DNA from: Volvox africanus
Taxonomy: Eukaryota; Chlorophyta; Chlorophyceae; Chlamydomonadales; Volvocaceae
Direction of reading: 5' to 3'
NCBI GenBank assembly: GCA_030268105.1
Contig: BSDZ01000008.1
Location: forward strand, 1,674,001-1,738,000
DNA: 64,000 nt
A model generated the notes under the pieces. The model saw only the letters and a program-made list of their open reading frames with translations, was not told where the DNA came from and made no database searches. This document shows positions 24,801 through 35,866 of the stretch, piece after piece. The translations under genes were made by a program, and so were the position numbers. How positions within the stretch are numbered: position 1 is the stretch's first letter; the number at the start of each line of letters is the position of its first letter.

Positions 24801-27800
24801 TAATAGAACTAGCTATCATCCCCCCGGTTGTATATATTTACTTCCCTTGTTGCCGTAACCAGCCGCTAAAAAGTACAACAATATAAGTACTGAAGCTGAG
24901 ATTGAAGCGTGCATGTGGCTCCGGACCATAAAACGCTTTCCTCCGTACCTACGCGTCCAACGGCCGCATTGGGCCCTTCTACCAGCCGGATGCTGCCTGT
25001 CTGATCTTTCGAGCCTGTCGTCGCAGGTAAAAGCAAAAAGCAGGAGAAGACAGATAGATGCGAAGGCGGCTTCTAACATCCGGCTTCCGGCATGCAAGTG
25101 CAGGCAAGGAAGTAAGTTGCAGCATCATGATCATGATGATGTCACCCTGAAGCAATGTTGATTCGTAAGGTGTGTGACCCCTGATGCACCTGTCGTGCAC
25201 ACTCTGGGGGGCGAGGCCCTTACTTGCTTCATTAAGATAAGGCGCACATGATAGGAGCACGTGATAAGATATTATTCAGACTCAATCCATATACATATAC
25301 ATATACTGGTGGTCACGCAAAATGACTTAAAACCTACGCGCATATGAGGTAGCAATCGTCTGTTCAAGTCCTACCCAAAATATACATTTACCCATAAATA
25401 TACATATTCATATACATATACATATACCCAACATGCATACGCGAACCCATGGTGGATACGCCCCCCCTTATGCTCCTGAGTGACTAGCTGGCTGTACGTG
25501 TGTATATATATGCTTCCATATGTATGCTCCCCCGTCACCACCACCACTCACAAACACGGACTCGGTTCTCCAGAGGTGGCGGCGGAAAGATATTCCTCTT
25601 CTCAACTGGAAGCCCCGGCTGCCACATCCATCGGCTAAGACTGGCAAAATGCAGTGCGTCAATCGGAGTCCAAATGGAGAGGTCCTCGTAGAACTTGCTG
25701 TTGGGGCCGCCGCTCAAAATACCCAAAATGCGGTGATCCGATAGATCATAGATGGGTGCACCAGACTGGCCAGCCACTGTGTAACACCAGTTAATAGACA
25801 TGACGCTGGGATTGCAACCATTGCTTGCGAAGTAGCAGTCGTCGCCTGTGAAAGGTATGGACGTTGGATATACGGTGCCAGTTGAGAGTACGAAAGGAAG
25901 TACGGGTTGCGGCTGATGAGACATGCACGAGCAGAGAAAAAGATCAACTAAGAGACCAGCAAGAAGAAGCAACTTATTAGGCAAAACGGTCAGCAGCACG
26001 TATGAATTGCGTACAATCTCACGTACAATCCGTACAGAAGTACGGAAGTCGAAAACAATTGTATTACATGAACTAAATTAAATGTTGGTAAAGTAGGTCA
26101 CGTGTACTGACGCACATATCTGATAGTCGTCGCCATACATGTCTTGTTTATATCCGCAGGTTTGAGTCTTCGGGAAATCGATCTGTTGGGTGCGGTGGGA
26201 ATGAAACGGGTCAGATGCATGACAGATGCATGACAGATGCACGAGGCCGTTTGGGGCAAAGTGATCCGTTGCCTCCCCGTTTGCAACTTTCCCGCCGTGC
26301 CCCGCCCCCAGAGTTACCCATCGCTATGTCCGTCCGTCCGTCCGTCCGCTCGTCCATCAGTATATACGACCAAATATTAGACAGGGGCCTAACAAATTAT
26401 AAGTCTTATCGGCAGGATTGTGATCTCTCGTCCTGTACAATACACAGACTGTGACAATCGATTGTCAGTATTCCCTATGTGGTTTGTAACAGTCTATCTT
26501 CCATGGTGGACGTGCCCCAAATAGCTTCGTTGCTTGAGAACTTGTTTGTCGACGGAGGATGACTGCCAGCGCAACTAACCGTATCAACTACCAGGCAAAG
26601 TCCCATCCCATCCTTGTGCTTAAACAACCGGGGCCCCCTGTACGGATAATAGAAGGGCCCTCCCTCGCACGTGACTTCACTGCGACATATGTATACGTAT
26701 ATATATACGTTTATATATACTTATGTATAAGTATATTTATAAGAATATATATTTATAATTATTTATACATGTTTTGGACAGCAGCGCACGGCAGCCTATG
26801 ATGCGATTTGGATCTGTCGATTTGAAACTGAGGAATAACCACCAACCGTTAACCAACCTGCGAGCAGTTGTACTTTATGCCCATGTACGAGGGCGTGGGT
26901 GACTCCATACGGATCAGTGCGATATCAAAGTAATTGACGCCTCCTCCCGCAGACCTGGGGTCAGCCAAGCAAACTTGGATGTGGATTAGCTCGTCGGGAC
27001 GGATGTGGCAGTTGTACGGCATCATCGCAAACAAGCGGAAGCAACCCGGGTGACAAAAGCTCACACCAGCACTTGTAGATACCTTAATTCTCAGCAGATA
27101 AACTAGCTAGCGCGAAGTGAAGGGGGACTAGAGTCAACTGCTTAAGTATGCAGATAATGTTTTCAAGATTATCATCGGACCTTCCGCCTCCCCCCCCCGC
27201 GCCCCGCCCAGGTAAGTTTATGAGACCTGGGGTACTCCACCCGGTAGAAGGTAAAAAAGGAGTATGGAACTGATCCCATGGGCTCCACATTCGCAATCTG
27301 CGGGCAGCCAGATGACGCCCCGCAGATAAGACATGGCAATAGCAATAAAATCGCGAGTAAAAAGGAATTCGTTAAGTGGGATTGGTGATTTAACGGAAAG
27401 CCGCGCTTGATATGTATAAACATCCGTGCACATGCATCAATCAATCAATCGAATCAATTCTGCGACCAAACTGCCAATGCGATCATTTTCAATTTCAATT
27501 TCTCCCAAATCATTGATATAATACAGAAAGAAAAATATTTTGGTGATATTTTGAGATTTGCTATTATTTGGGGGAGACCACAACGTTACCTTGCCAGGCT
27601 GGAATGTGAACAGACGCGACTGGACCTTCTTACTCATGTCGAACACGCAGTGACCCGCGGTCAGGACGTCGTACGGCGAAACCCACGTGCCTGTGAGGAA
27701 TGAGGAATAAGGACGCAGCTTTGGACGTATAACCACAGGACGGAAACCAAGGGTGCCTCGGTCTCACAAAATACGGCTAGGCGATCCTTATGAACCACTT

Positions 27801-28721
27801 TCGGTTTCAGATAGATGACTAATGAAAGCCTTGAAACGAAAAGTCTCGTTGTTTCCCAGCTCTTACCTCACCTTTAAAACACCGCTAACACTGCAACAAT
27901 TTACTGTCTGTACAACATACGCCCCGATGCATGCCTGCACAATCACGTTTCCCCCAGTATCGGTCTCCAACTTTGACCAACGAACCCACTTGACGATAAC
28001 GAATCATAACGGACATTGCATCGCTGACGTTAAGGGGGCCGACAATCCGAATAGCGGACGAGGAGTAAACATTTTCAGAATTCATCATTTTCAGAGAGCG
28101 TTCGATTAAAAATATTAATGTCATACGATCCAATACAGCCTGTGGGGAAGTTTACAATCCATGTGGCCCCCATGAATGTCCCGAGGCTGACATCTGGCTC
28201 CGGAATCGAAGCCCGCCTGCTTGCTTGGAGACTCGGCTTCATATACTGCCTCGTCGGCTTAACGTACGGAGTCTGTCTGTCTGTCTGTCTGTCTGTCTGC
28301 CTGTCTGTCTTGGTAAGATGCTGTGCGAATACGGGTGTGTAAACTCATGCGGGAGACCCATCTGGCAAATCTACCGGCGCAGCCGCATCGATCCCCATCA
28401 TTAGCCTTTCAAGCCACAAGGGCATATCTCCCAATGCCATCCTCATCAGATGGCGGTTTCTCCACACCCACTTCATGTCACCCCCGGTGTGGCATGTACG
28501 TTCACCGGTTCGAAAATTCGATGGATTTGACGACTGGATTCCTCGCGGCTAACTTTGAACCCAACCCCTGGACCTGCTCACCCGTACATAGGTACCAGGC
28601 GTTCCGAACGGCGAAGGTCAAGCGCCCAATGGCTGTGTGCGGCCACACCGTAACGTCCGCATCAAAGGTGTCATCGATCAGCTGCCGCCGCCGCCGCCGC
28701 TGTTGATGCTGCTGCTGTTGG

Positions 28722-28767
<46 letters not shown>

Positions 28768-30475
28768 CTTGGTCTTGCGGGTACTGCCACTCCAGCCGCT
28801 CGGTGTTCGTACCCTGCTCGGACTGTCGCCGCTGTTGATACCGCGGCTCCAGGTCCTCTGTCCCATTACGGCGCTCCAGGGAACCCGGTTCACTGCCCAG
28901 GTGCAGCATGTCAATAAGCATCCGGGAGCTGTGTTGACGATGGTGATGGTGATGATGGTCATGTCGGTCGGCAAGGGCCTCTCCCACCAGTCTCTGCGAA
29001 TGGCTGAACAGTCGCCGGTGACCACCGGCACTATACGGCGTTGTATCATCGGCAGCTTCGCCGAGGTTATCCGGATGAAACTGCGTGTCGCCGAACGAAT
29101 GGTCGGTCTGGCCGCTACGTGGCAAGAGATCCACATCCAGATCCAGCGGTTTTAATTCGATGTACACTGAGCCATCAACGGCTATTCGAACGGCCCGTAT
29201 CCGTAGCTTCGTCAAGGGCACGGCCGCCGCTGTTGCCTTCTTGTCGGCTGTGCCGTTTCCGCTGCTCGGACTCGCACTCAGTACGGCAGCTTTTGCCCTG
29301 GGGATGTGTATGTGTTTGTGTGTATGTGTATGTGTATGTGTACGGCAAGGGTGATATCGTGGGGCTTCACGCTCAGGAGGGCAATTAAATGGGTCTACTG
29401 GACCGAAATCATGTTTCATAACTCACAATTCATGTCCATATGGGTGCTCGCAATGGGATAGGTCTGCCATTTCAATATTTGTCGACCAAACTGGAGTTAG
29501 TGAAAGAGAGGAGTAGCAATATGTAAGTGCCTACGACCGCCTTCTCCGGCCGTACAGCTCCCGGTACTTTGCAGAAACCACTGCGCTGTTTTATTATTTC
29601 TTGACATCTAATTTAACCCAGATGTTTAAATTACTTTGTAAAAGTATTTATAAAAGAATCCACGACAGTACCTACTACGTACTACCTACGGCGCATACTT
29701 ACGAAAGGCTGCTGACGAAGGCTTTGGCATCCTCAGGGCTGGGGCCTCTCTTTGTTAGCCCCACATGACCCACATACACGAAGCCATGCTTCACGAAGCG
29801 TGACGCAATGGCGTCGTTGATAGTCCTACTGCTACTGGCGCTACTGGCACTGCTGTTGAAGTCCACTGTGAGCTTCTCCGTGGTCAGATGTGCTGGCGGC
29901 GGCCCCGAAGCGGGAACATACAGGGCGTGGGATAGCGGATCCAAGGCTGTGGAAGGACGGCAAGGGCAGAGGGGAACATGTGCGCAACTTGGATGGCGCG
30001 GCGATTTGAGGGCGAACTTTCATGGCAGGTCAACAATGTTGACAAAGGCCGGTTGGTTAGGTGGTTAGCACACAGACTTAGATGCTTAGGTCAAAGACTG
30101 CAGTGGGTTACCTTGGGCTGCACGACGTCTATTGCTGTAAATATTCATAAGAAGGAAATTTTCTTTGAGGATGATCGCTGGGAGTGACGACAGTGCTCGC
30201 AAGAATTCCTTGACGGACACCCGGAACCCGATAGCGCTCAACGGTTAACGCACAAATAACTCCGGAATTTACTCACCTCGGCAAACCCCTAATCTTGACA
30301 CAGCAAGGCGTTGACACTTAGCTAAGCATAGCGAGGACACTGTGACGCCCGCCGTTGTGCAAACTGGCTTTGCCGGAGCTCCAGAACATTCACTGCATCT
30401 TTTTTGTCCCGTAATTGAAGCTTTAACGTAAAATAATCCTAGGAAAAGTGTGAACGAAAAGGCTGACACCTTCAT
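11414..30475 (-). CDS. Gene B: secreted Kazal / serine protease / 7x SRCR / Pro-rich protein
   Basis: Exons: 30277-30475, 29703-29946, 28582-29297, 27590-27690, 27227-27297, 26858-26954, 26116-26182, 25552-25845, 24949-25014, 24254-24332, 23875-23982, 23642-23697, 22988-23075, 22388-22532, 22088-22244, 21122-21412, 20554-20733, 19404-19539, 18917-18950, 18440-18555, 17325-17407, 17047-17144, 16663-16709, 16095-16259, 14470-15818, 14154-14304, 13702-13904, 13624-13641, 12971-13106, 11838-12038, 11414-11462. Together they total 5745 nt, or 1914 residues plus TGA, in one frame. The start is the ATG at 30475; the frame is open to a GTG at 30499, but the signal peptide begins at the ATG. Domains by residue: signal peptide 1-22, Kazal 27-65, linker to ~350, protease ~354-590 (His400, Asp454, Ser526), SRCR1-5 ~597-1222, Pro-rich 1225-1662, SRCR6-7 1663-1914. 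Expected to be secreted or in the matrix. No TGTAA poly(A) signal was seen within 1 kb of the stop. Confidence 0.87.
11652..11715. repeat. CGTGGT/GGT repeat (gene B last intron)
   Basis: CGTGGTCGTGGTGGT-type triplets in the intron before the terminal exon of gene B. It makes a spurious Arg/Gly-rich frame on the plus strand. Confidence 0.9.
13206..13372. repeat. CAGGCAGGCACGCACG minisatellite (gene B intron 28)
   Basis: Variable units of CAGGCAGGCAGGCACGCACG fill most of the intron between the microexon and exon 29. Confidence 0.95.
13624..14304 (-). CDS. Gene B exons 26-28: SRCR domain 6
   Basis: Exons 14154-14304, 13702-13904 and a predicted 18-nt exon 13624-13641 encode [41 protein letters not shown] (phase-2 intron), [21 protein letters not shown] and VPC. 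The microexon (VPCMGS) is placed because it supplies the terminal Cys in DVGVPC and both flanking phases fit; its donor (C|GTGACC) is weak. Gene C has a 42-nt exon in the same place. Confidence 0.78.
14470..15818 (-). CDS. Gene B exon 25: Pro-rich rod
   Basis: A single 1349-nt exon finishes SRCR5 (NDVAILC) and then encodes about 440 residues of mostly Pro with Ser, Leu and Thr, including long PPPP runs and SPPP blocks. It ends VDDDRC before a GTAAGG donor. Such runs are typical of hydroxyproline-rich linkers in volvocine cell-wall and pherophorin-type proteins, where they form stiff glycosylated rods. The acceptor (TTTTTGCAG|C) keeps the frame. Because the composition is so biased, the other five frames are also open for long stretches; those are shadows. 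Confidence 0.88.
16095..17144 (-). CDS. Gene B exons 22-24: SRCR domain 5
   Basis: Exons 17047-17144, 16663-16709 and 16095-16259 encode [45 protein letters not shown] (phase-2 intron), [13 protein letters not shown] and CSHV. The last residues of the domain (NDVAILC) are encoded at the start of the Pro-rich exon. Exons 22 and 23 have the same lengths (98 and 47 nt) as in gene C. Confidence 0.85.
16331..16425 (-). repeat. Copy 2 of ~90-bp dispersed repeat (gene B intron 23)
   Basis: Nearly full-length in reverse orientation: GTGTTACAC, TGTGGGCGACTTG, a CTTGTCCTT/AAGGACAAG palindrome, then GGGGCCTGACC and GGCCGAACCACAGCGC. Confidence 0.85.
17325..19539 (-). CDS. Gene B exons 18-21: SRCR domain 4
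   Basis: Exons 19404-19539, 18917-18950, 18440-18555 and 17325-17407 encode [41 protein letters not shown] (phase-2 intron between), [17 protein letters not shown] and RDVGVSC, followed by a short Pro-rich tail. Exon 21 is 83 nt in both B and C. Its acceptor (CCAAG|G) is not strong, but the DVGVSC ending falls exactly where the other SRCR domains end. The large introns here are AT-rich and hold repeat insertions. Confidence 0.82.
17873..18034. repeat. Two facing copies (3 and 4) of the ~90-bp repeat
   Basis: Copy 3 (17873-17928, minus) and copy 4 (17978-18034, plus) are inverted around an AT-rich centre. They form arms of about 40 nt (GCGACTTGCCCTTAGAGGAC with its complement), inside intron 20 of gene B. 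Confidence 0.85.
19560..19652. repeat. ACATAC hexamer / CA tract (gene B intron 17)
   Basis: About a dozen ACATAC units beside short CA runs, just upstream of exon 18. The Val-Cys and His-Thr frames over it are artefacts. Confidence 0.95.
20090..20290 (+). repeat. ~200-bp dispersed repeat, copy 1 (gene B intron 17)
   Basis: Shares long stretches with 41787-41990, for example AGCGGAGTTGACGCCTTAGT, CGGCAGATTCCGCTGGATGC and AGGGACTGCCAGGTTAGTGG. It sits between exons 17 and 18 of gene B. Confidence 0.9.
20390..20440. repeat. Telomere-like CCCTAAAA units (gene B intron 17)
   Basis: Short run including AAAACCCTAAAACCCTAAAG, the Chlamydomonas-type telomere unit. Further short runs lie at 20055-20075 and 21920-21945. 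Confidence 0.8.
20441..20473 (+). repeat. Copy 5 of ~90-bp dispersed repeat (end fragment)
   Basis: Only the CAAGGCAAGTCGCCCACAGT end is present, directly after telomere-like CCCTAAAA units in gene B intron 17. Confidence 0.65.
20554..21412 (-). CDS. Gene B exons 16-17: SRCR domain 3 with Ser-rich insert
   Basis: Exon 16 (21122-21412) starts [14 protein letters not shown] and then carries a ~30-residue Ser/Ala tract, encoded by TGC/TGT-type triplet repeats at 21270-21365, before [15 protein letters not shown] and [10 protein letters not shown]. Exon 17 (20554-20733) supplies [18 protein letters not shown] and GVECT. Gene C lacks the Ser tract (195 nt against 291 nt in exon 16), so this is a gene B insertion within a surface loop. 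Confidence 0.85.
21715..21866. repeat. TTA triplet array followed by TTTTAGA heptamers (gene B intron 15)
   Basis: About thirty TTA units run straight into seven or eight TTTTAGA heptamers, in the intron between exons 15 and 16. Confidence 0.95.
22088..23075 (-). CDS. Gene B exons 13-15: SRCR domain 2
   Basis: Exons 22988-23075, 22388-22532 and 22088-22244 encode [60 protein letters not shown] and [11 protein letters not shown], a textbook SRCR domain. The usual intron at VCR/QLG is missing here; instead an intron falls after QWGR. Exon 14 is unusually similar to gene C exon 14 at the DNA level (see findings). Confidence 0.88.
23642..25014 (-). CDS. Gene B exons 9-12: SRCR domain 1
   Basis: Exons 24949-25014, 24254-24332, 23875-23982 and 23642-23697 encode a full SRCR domain: [19 protein letters not shown], then [14 protein letters not shown] split by a phase-2 intron, RQLGFSSG, and a C-terminal half with SLSECAPL and TTC. 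SRCR domains are ~100-residue extracellular ligand-binding modules held by disulfides. Exons 9 and 10 have the same lengths (66 and 79 nt) as in gene C. Exon 12 uses a weak donor (T|GTGAAC), chosen because it keeps the frame and the terminal Cys codon. Confidence 0.82.
25552..27690 (-). CDS. Gene B exons 4-8: trypsin-fold serine protease domain
   Basis: Five exons (27590-27690, 27227-27297, 26858-26954, 26116-26182, 25552-25845) complete a protease that begins at the end of exon 3. The catalytic His lies in [10 protein letters not shown] (residue 400), the Asp in [10 protein letters not shown] (454) and the Ser in GQSGAPIYD (526). The entry motif before His (IGRL...LCTGTWVSP) and the GQSGAP serine motif resemble the V8/glutamyl-endopeptidase branch (S1B-like) more than classical GDSGGP trypsins. 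Exons 4, 5 and 6 (101, 71 and 97 nt) have the same lengths as in gene C. Exon 5 uses a weak donor (CAG|GTCTCA), but the reading phase and the paralogue agree with it. The whole triad is present, so an active enzyme is likely; its specificity is unknown. Confidence 0.87.
28271..28311. repeat. CTGT tetranucleotide tract (gene B intron 3)
   Basis: About ten CTGT units in the intron between exons 3 and 4. Confidence 0.9.
28582..30475 (-). CDS. Gene B exons 1-3: signal peptide, Kazal module, low-complexity linker
   Basis: Exon 1 (30277-30475) encodes a hydrophobic signal peptide and a compact Kazal-like domain with cysteines at residues 27, 30, 39, 50, 54 and 65, including the typical PVC core. 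Kazal modules are usually inhibitors of serine proteases. Exon 2 (29703-29946) carries a conserved [12 protein letters not shown] block of unknown function. Exon 3 (28582-29297) contains the block [17 protein letters not shown], a six-His run, a poly-Gln tract encoded by CTG/CAG repeats near 28685-28770, and an RRRRR stretch directly before the protease start ([10 protein letters not shown]). The Arg cluster looks like a processing site; that is an inference. The blocks shared with A and C show that exons 2 and 3 are real despite the low complexity. Confidence 0.85.
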
Positions 30476-32881
30476 GAAAGGCGTAACTTGCTCCCGCACT
30501 TGCAGGGGTATTGCTATTGTTTATGGCATCACGAATGATTACTGGTTTGCAGAAATATATTATTAGGCTGAAAATCTACCACATTCGCACAAAGTCATGC
30601 AAGATCAATACAGGAAATACGTAGGCTAGCACGACAAAACTTGCAAGAATTAAAAAGAGTTTTGTAAAGGATAAGTAAATTTAGTTACAAGCAAATACTT
30701 TTTGAAGCAGGGGTGATTGCACGTACATAAGGATGCGGCTGGCAACCATGGCCGATAACTGTTACCATACCTACGCAAATAACACTTGTTGCAAGAAGAA
30801 ATAAAATTTAAAAATTTCATAAAACTTCCTTGAATTTCTATGCGTCTGGTTAAGCAGGCCCACTTGTCCGTTGGTTAAGTCGGTCCTAGTCGGTAGGATT
30901 GATTGGGTAGGAAGTTACAGAAAGACGACTCGTAACGGCGATAAGTGCGATCTGACAAGTCTGGGGCTTATGCATATAGTCAAAACGGGAATCCAATGGG
31001 TGTAGCCTAAAGTACTTAAAATTTCCAACTAGAATAGCCGGGATTTTCATTCTTGCTGGTAAGGCGAACCGAAACTGCGGTGAACAACTGCGTGGTTGTG
31101 AAAATCGTGCAAATCTGAAGCAAGGCGAGGGAACCAGCTCTTACAGCAGCGGAAGTTGTCGAGCCACAACCGCGAAAATACTCATGATCTCAAGTGGACG
31201 TAAATGCAAGTGGATTGCAAGAACCTATGAAACGTTTTATTTGATGTTTGGGCAGTTTGGCAAATCTCTATGTGTTTGTTATCTAGCACATCCACGATGA
31301 CGGTTAGCATGTAGAAACGATAAACTATATGGACGTACCCTACAAGTCCCTACGAGTTTGAGGCTTCACCAGCTGACCCAGGCTGACCGGGACCCGCTAA
31401 CAAGGTGTGACCAGATGTGACAGTGTCTCGCCGTATTATCGTACCAACAACGTATAAAGTGCAATCAATTCTAAACCATAGTGCCTGCGTGCCATGCCTG
31501 GTGACCTAGTTCGTCGTGACAAAAGGTTGCACATCAGCAGGTCACGTCACCCGGGTGTCGTCCGCTCTGTGCATGCGACGGATTATGGACTGGAGGCTGT
31601 ATACAAGAATCTCGACGGCCCCAAGCTATGAGCGGCCGATGCGGCCGATGGGATTACAGCATTTAGTGATATAGTGGCCGAAAGATCCCCCTACCTACCT
31701 ACCTTCGCAATCTTCCTTTCCTCAGGTTACCCCTTGCCTTAAGGCTCGCCTACATACCTGATACTTTACCGAGCATCCAGGTCGGACACGTTTGTCGGAT
31801 TCCTTCGTTTGTTCATTTGTTTATTTGTTCATTTGTTCGGGCCTAAACTTGGTAAGAAAATCCCTAGGTTATCGTTATGTTCATTTTATCGAGGAAGGCC
31901 ATCGTCCTCACCGACCGTGCATCCTGCCTATTTTTTTGAGCATATAGACAGAGAGAAGAGGAATAATTTGGTAACTTCCCTCGTATTTTAAGTGAGGGTG
32001 TCGCCCCTAGCATAAACCAGTTGCAGCTGCATCCACCTCAAGACTTTTGACGAGCAGGTAGAGAGAGGGAGGAGCCGCGGAACGAAGGATAGAATACGAG
32101 AAAATGGATGGGTCCTCATCGTGATGATAACCTCCAATTGTACGAGCGCCTTCTAGCTAGCAGACGTGGTAGCAAGCATCACACTAATGTGAGTCGCGAC
32201 ATAAATGTCGGCGACCGCCCGCCCGCCCTTGCAAAAACCGGAGCTTTGTCATCACCTCCCTCAGCCACCTCGTAACACTATGGAAACGCAATTATGTTGA
32301 AACTAAATCATTGTGTTAGATATCTCTTTTTTTAGGCATTCATGCCAAGCCATTGTGATGTGCCATTATCAAATCGTATCGACACGTAAACGGGAACGAC
32401 ATGCATGCCACATCAAAGAGCGGTTTTTATTCTCGGCAAAAACACTCAGAAACTCCTAGAGTTAGTAAGCACTTGGATCTGGAGCGCGAGTATCGGATGT
32501 GTTACGTAAGACAGAAAAGCGGGAAAGGTGAAGCCAGGAAGCGCGATAGGGCGCTAGTCATACGTGATAACATGACATACTTCTGTAATTTAAATCCGAA
32601 AATGATGTGCATGGATGCGGAAGGGCCTAACGGAGGCGCGGGGTCGCGGTACGGTGGTCTGAGGTGGTGGAGTGGTTTGAGGTTGTAGCCCCGGTTGATC
32701 TGTCCTCTCCCTTGCCCCTGTGTGTCTCTTGAGGCTGACGTCTTAGCGTGCTTTCCATCGGATGCTATCGCCTTGCTTGTTGGTTTCCTGTTAGCTTTTT
32801 TAACGGGGCTATTCCTTTTAGGGCGGGGCCCCAGCGTGAAGTGCCTCATGGGCCCTGCCCTGTGGGATTTTGCCCATGTCC

Positions 32882-32883
<2 letters not shown>

Positions 32884-32919
<36 letters not shown>
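32884..32919. repeat. GT dinucleotide tract
   Basis: About eighteen GT units in the B-C spacer. Confidence 0.95.
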
Positions 32920-32922
<3 letters not shown>

Positions 32923-33857
32923 TACATAACGACCAAACAAATGGATTCGCTCATCAAAGTTTTTTTCACTTTTTACATTTCCTTGGTGGTATCTCTCCGC
33001 CCTCATCCCGGTGAGACCAGCCGATATCGAGAAGCATGATGATGATGACCCAACTTTAACAACAAGATAAAGAGTTAAAGCCGGTATGGTCCGAATGAAA
33101 GCGATCAAAACTGCTTTCCTGATACTCTTAACTTCGTCACATAGGATTTTCAAGGGGTGTCGCCCAGCCTCCGTTCACGTATGTTGGCGTGCGCACAAGC
33201 AACAGATATGGATTGGTGTACGACATGACGGACCAGCCCAACCGGCCGCAAAACTTAATCTGCTGAGGCTGATCGATACATCATTCGTATAAGAGAATGA
33301 GGAAGTTGATAGAAATAATACGGCAGGGGCCGGGCGCTACTGTTTCTGACATAAGCTGCGTGAGAGGGATGTACTAAGCTAGCAGCTGCTAATGGTCGGG
33401 ACGCAGGTGATGAGGCGATTGACAAGTGCAGTGCTCATTGCCTGTACGTGGAGTGATTGAACACCACCTGCACATCTATAGAAGTATGCTATCCGCCAGG
33501 ATAAGTTGTCCATGTTTCCCATGATTTCTCAGGTGGAAAAGAAAAGCTGAAAGCATAACGGACGAAACAAACGCACGTGGCGGCTGTCCGTACATGTGGC
33601 ATACACAAGACCACGCCGTACAGGTAGCCCTCTTCTTTCGCAAGATGCGCAAGAGCAAGGTAGCGCATCCAGCCCCCCTTCCTTTTGTCAGTGCAAAGTC
33701 GTTGCCAAATACGAAGCCTTGCACGGCAATGAATAAATTCATGCCGATTCATCTCCCTCCCGCTCCCGAAACAAACAAACGCAAACACACATACACGCAA
33801 ACACACACACATACATAAGCATGTACCCCAACCCCTACCCCCATCCTACACACACAG

Positions 33858-33927
33858 TCTCTCTCTCTCTCCTACACACACACAGTCTCTCTCTCTTTGT
33901 CTCTCTCTCTATGTCTCTCTCTCTTTG

Positions 33928-33983
<56 letters not shown>

Positions 33984-34023
33984 CCCCTCTATCTCTCTCT
34001 CCCTCTCTCTTTCTCTCTCTCTT
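33858..34023. repeat. CT dinucleotide tract
   Basis: About 165 bp of CT repeats interrupted by TTTGTC, ATGTC and CCCC, in the B-C spacer. Confidence 0.95.
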
Positions 34024-34502
34024 ATTACGAGACAGCGTGGCAAGCTTCTTCGGGAAGAGGCTCGGGGGGGAAGAGGGGCGAGGTGTTCACCTTGTGAAGG
34101 ACACGCGGGTACCGTAGCCCGCCAGCACAAGCGGGCAGCGAACTGCAACGCCCGCCCAGAGGGAGGGTATCCTGCTGCTGCTGTTTTCATTAAGCAGGAA
34201 GGCGCGCGCGCCGCAGCCATGACCAAATCCGTCGAAATTTCCATGCATGAGATTGCTTAACATGGACCCCGACAACCCACAACACCACCACACGGAGGTA
34301 CATGCACACGTTATATATACGTAAACATATATATACATCGCATGCATCGCCGTCCCGTATCGAATGGGTGCATGTCTTCACTTCGAACGTTGCACGTGGC
34401 GTATGTAATATATACACACACGCGCGCTCCCCTACCCATACTTTGATAAACGATGAGAAGCTGTGTACACACAAATACACACAAATACACACACACACAC
34501 GG

Positions 34503-34562
34503 GCCGGTCAGGGTCCCTTATGTTCGTCCGGGTAGGACAAGTCGCCCACAGTGCAACACCCT
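34503..34562 (+). repeat. Copy 6 of ~90-bp dispersed repeat
   Basis: GCCGGTCAGGGTCCC, then GGACAAGTCGCCCACAGTG and CAACACC, in the B-C spacer; diverged in the middle. Confidence 0.75.
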
Positions 34563-35866
34563 AATACACACGGCAACATACATTAAAAAATACATGCGCT
34601 TCACAGTGAGCAGTTTGCCGCCTATGACGCCCACAGGAACACACCGTCAACAACATTGTCTTTCCAGGAAAGCTGCCCAAATTACTGCGTACCACCTATA
34701 AACACTGAACTTCAAAGCAATCTAATCGCAGCACACATCCCTATGAAGCAATTGCCTGTTAGGCCCCCGGGGCCGATCCGATCCTTATCTTATCAACGTA
34801 ACTGATGGCGATGCAAATCGTTCTAACCCCGCTGGGCATTCCCGTCAGCGGTCATGATATCACTGGCCTTGTCGATGATAACGGTTTTATTACGTACTAC
34901 ACTTAAAACGGAGCTCCGGCATGCAAAACACACACACAGACAACACATAGACAAAACACACAGGCACATACGCACGCACAACTGCCAAGCCAGCATCTCA
35001 AGTGGAATCGCTTCTGTACATGAATGCTCGCAAACTTCTTCCATTACAGCAAGGACAATCATTTACCTTTGCCAGCAGGACGCGCAGAAATATATTGCCC
35101 CGTCCGGAATCTCATGTTCGATTTCATCGGCTTTGGATTATAAACAACACAGCATATAGAAGGCCAGAAACATGAGGCGATATGCTAATCCCACGTATAA
35201 GAAAGAGGTGCATCTCGTAAGAGGTACGTAAGTAAAAGCCCCGCGCTACTTTTTCAATATCGGCACGCACAAAGAGCTGCATCGTTCTGTTTCGCAAAAT
35301 CCACGACTGCAATAGGACTTCGCACGGCGCTTCGCTTTGTGCAGGGTCGAGCAGCAGTCCTCTGGATGTGGTAATGGTCCTCCCCTATCCCCTCCTCTCC
35401 CATCCTTTCCTCTGCTCTCCACTGGCACGTTGACCTGTTGACCTGTTGACCGGCCCGGAAGATGGCCCAGATGACGTCGCATGCAGAACAGCCTGCTGAA
35501 TGCATAAGGCCCTCCGGACAGTGTTATTCACCACTTAAAGCCACTGGTCATCTACTTGCGGCTCTCCGCGGGTTGCCATAGCCGGGTGATTGGATTCCGA
35601 TACATAGATGCAGATGCAGACACGGTAACCGCCGCCGTCCATTTAGCCATTTAGTTGTTATTACCAGCACACCAGCCCCGCATCTTGCCTACATGCATAG
35701 GGCCCAAACGGAATATATCAAACCGACGTGAGATGGTAACCTTGGTAAAAGGGGGGGAGTAAGGGGGGAACAGTGCGGATGGAGTCGGGAAGGCTTAAGG
35801 ACCGAGAGGCCGCCCCTTTGTAGAAATATTTCCGTCGTGGCTCCGGTGAACGACGGGAGCGCTGAA

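Larger units (their letters stand above)
30476..35866. other. Intergenic spacer between genes B and C
   Basis: About 5.4 kb with no recognisable coding region. It contains a GT tract (32884-32919), a long CT tract (33858-34023) and one dispersed-repeat copy (34503-34562). It should include the promoter of gene B (just right of 30475) and the 3' end of gene C; no motif stands out. Confidence 0.6.

Noticed and set aside
33858..34023. Plus-strand Leu/Ser-rich frames
   Set aside because: Readings of the CT dinucleotide tract.
35246..35482. Alternative last exon for gene C
   Set aside because: In phase, but the Cys is not in the standard position and it lies farther away than the 35867-35945 candidate; not fully excluded.
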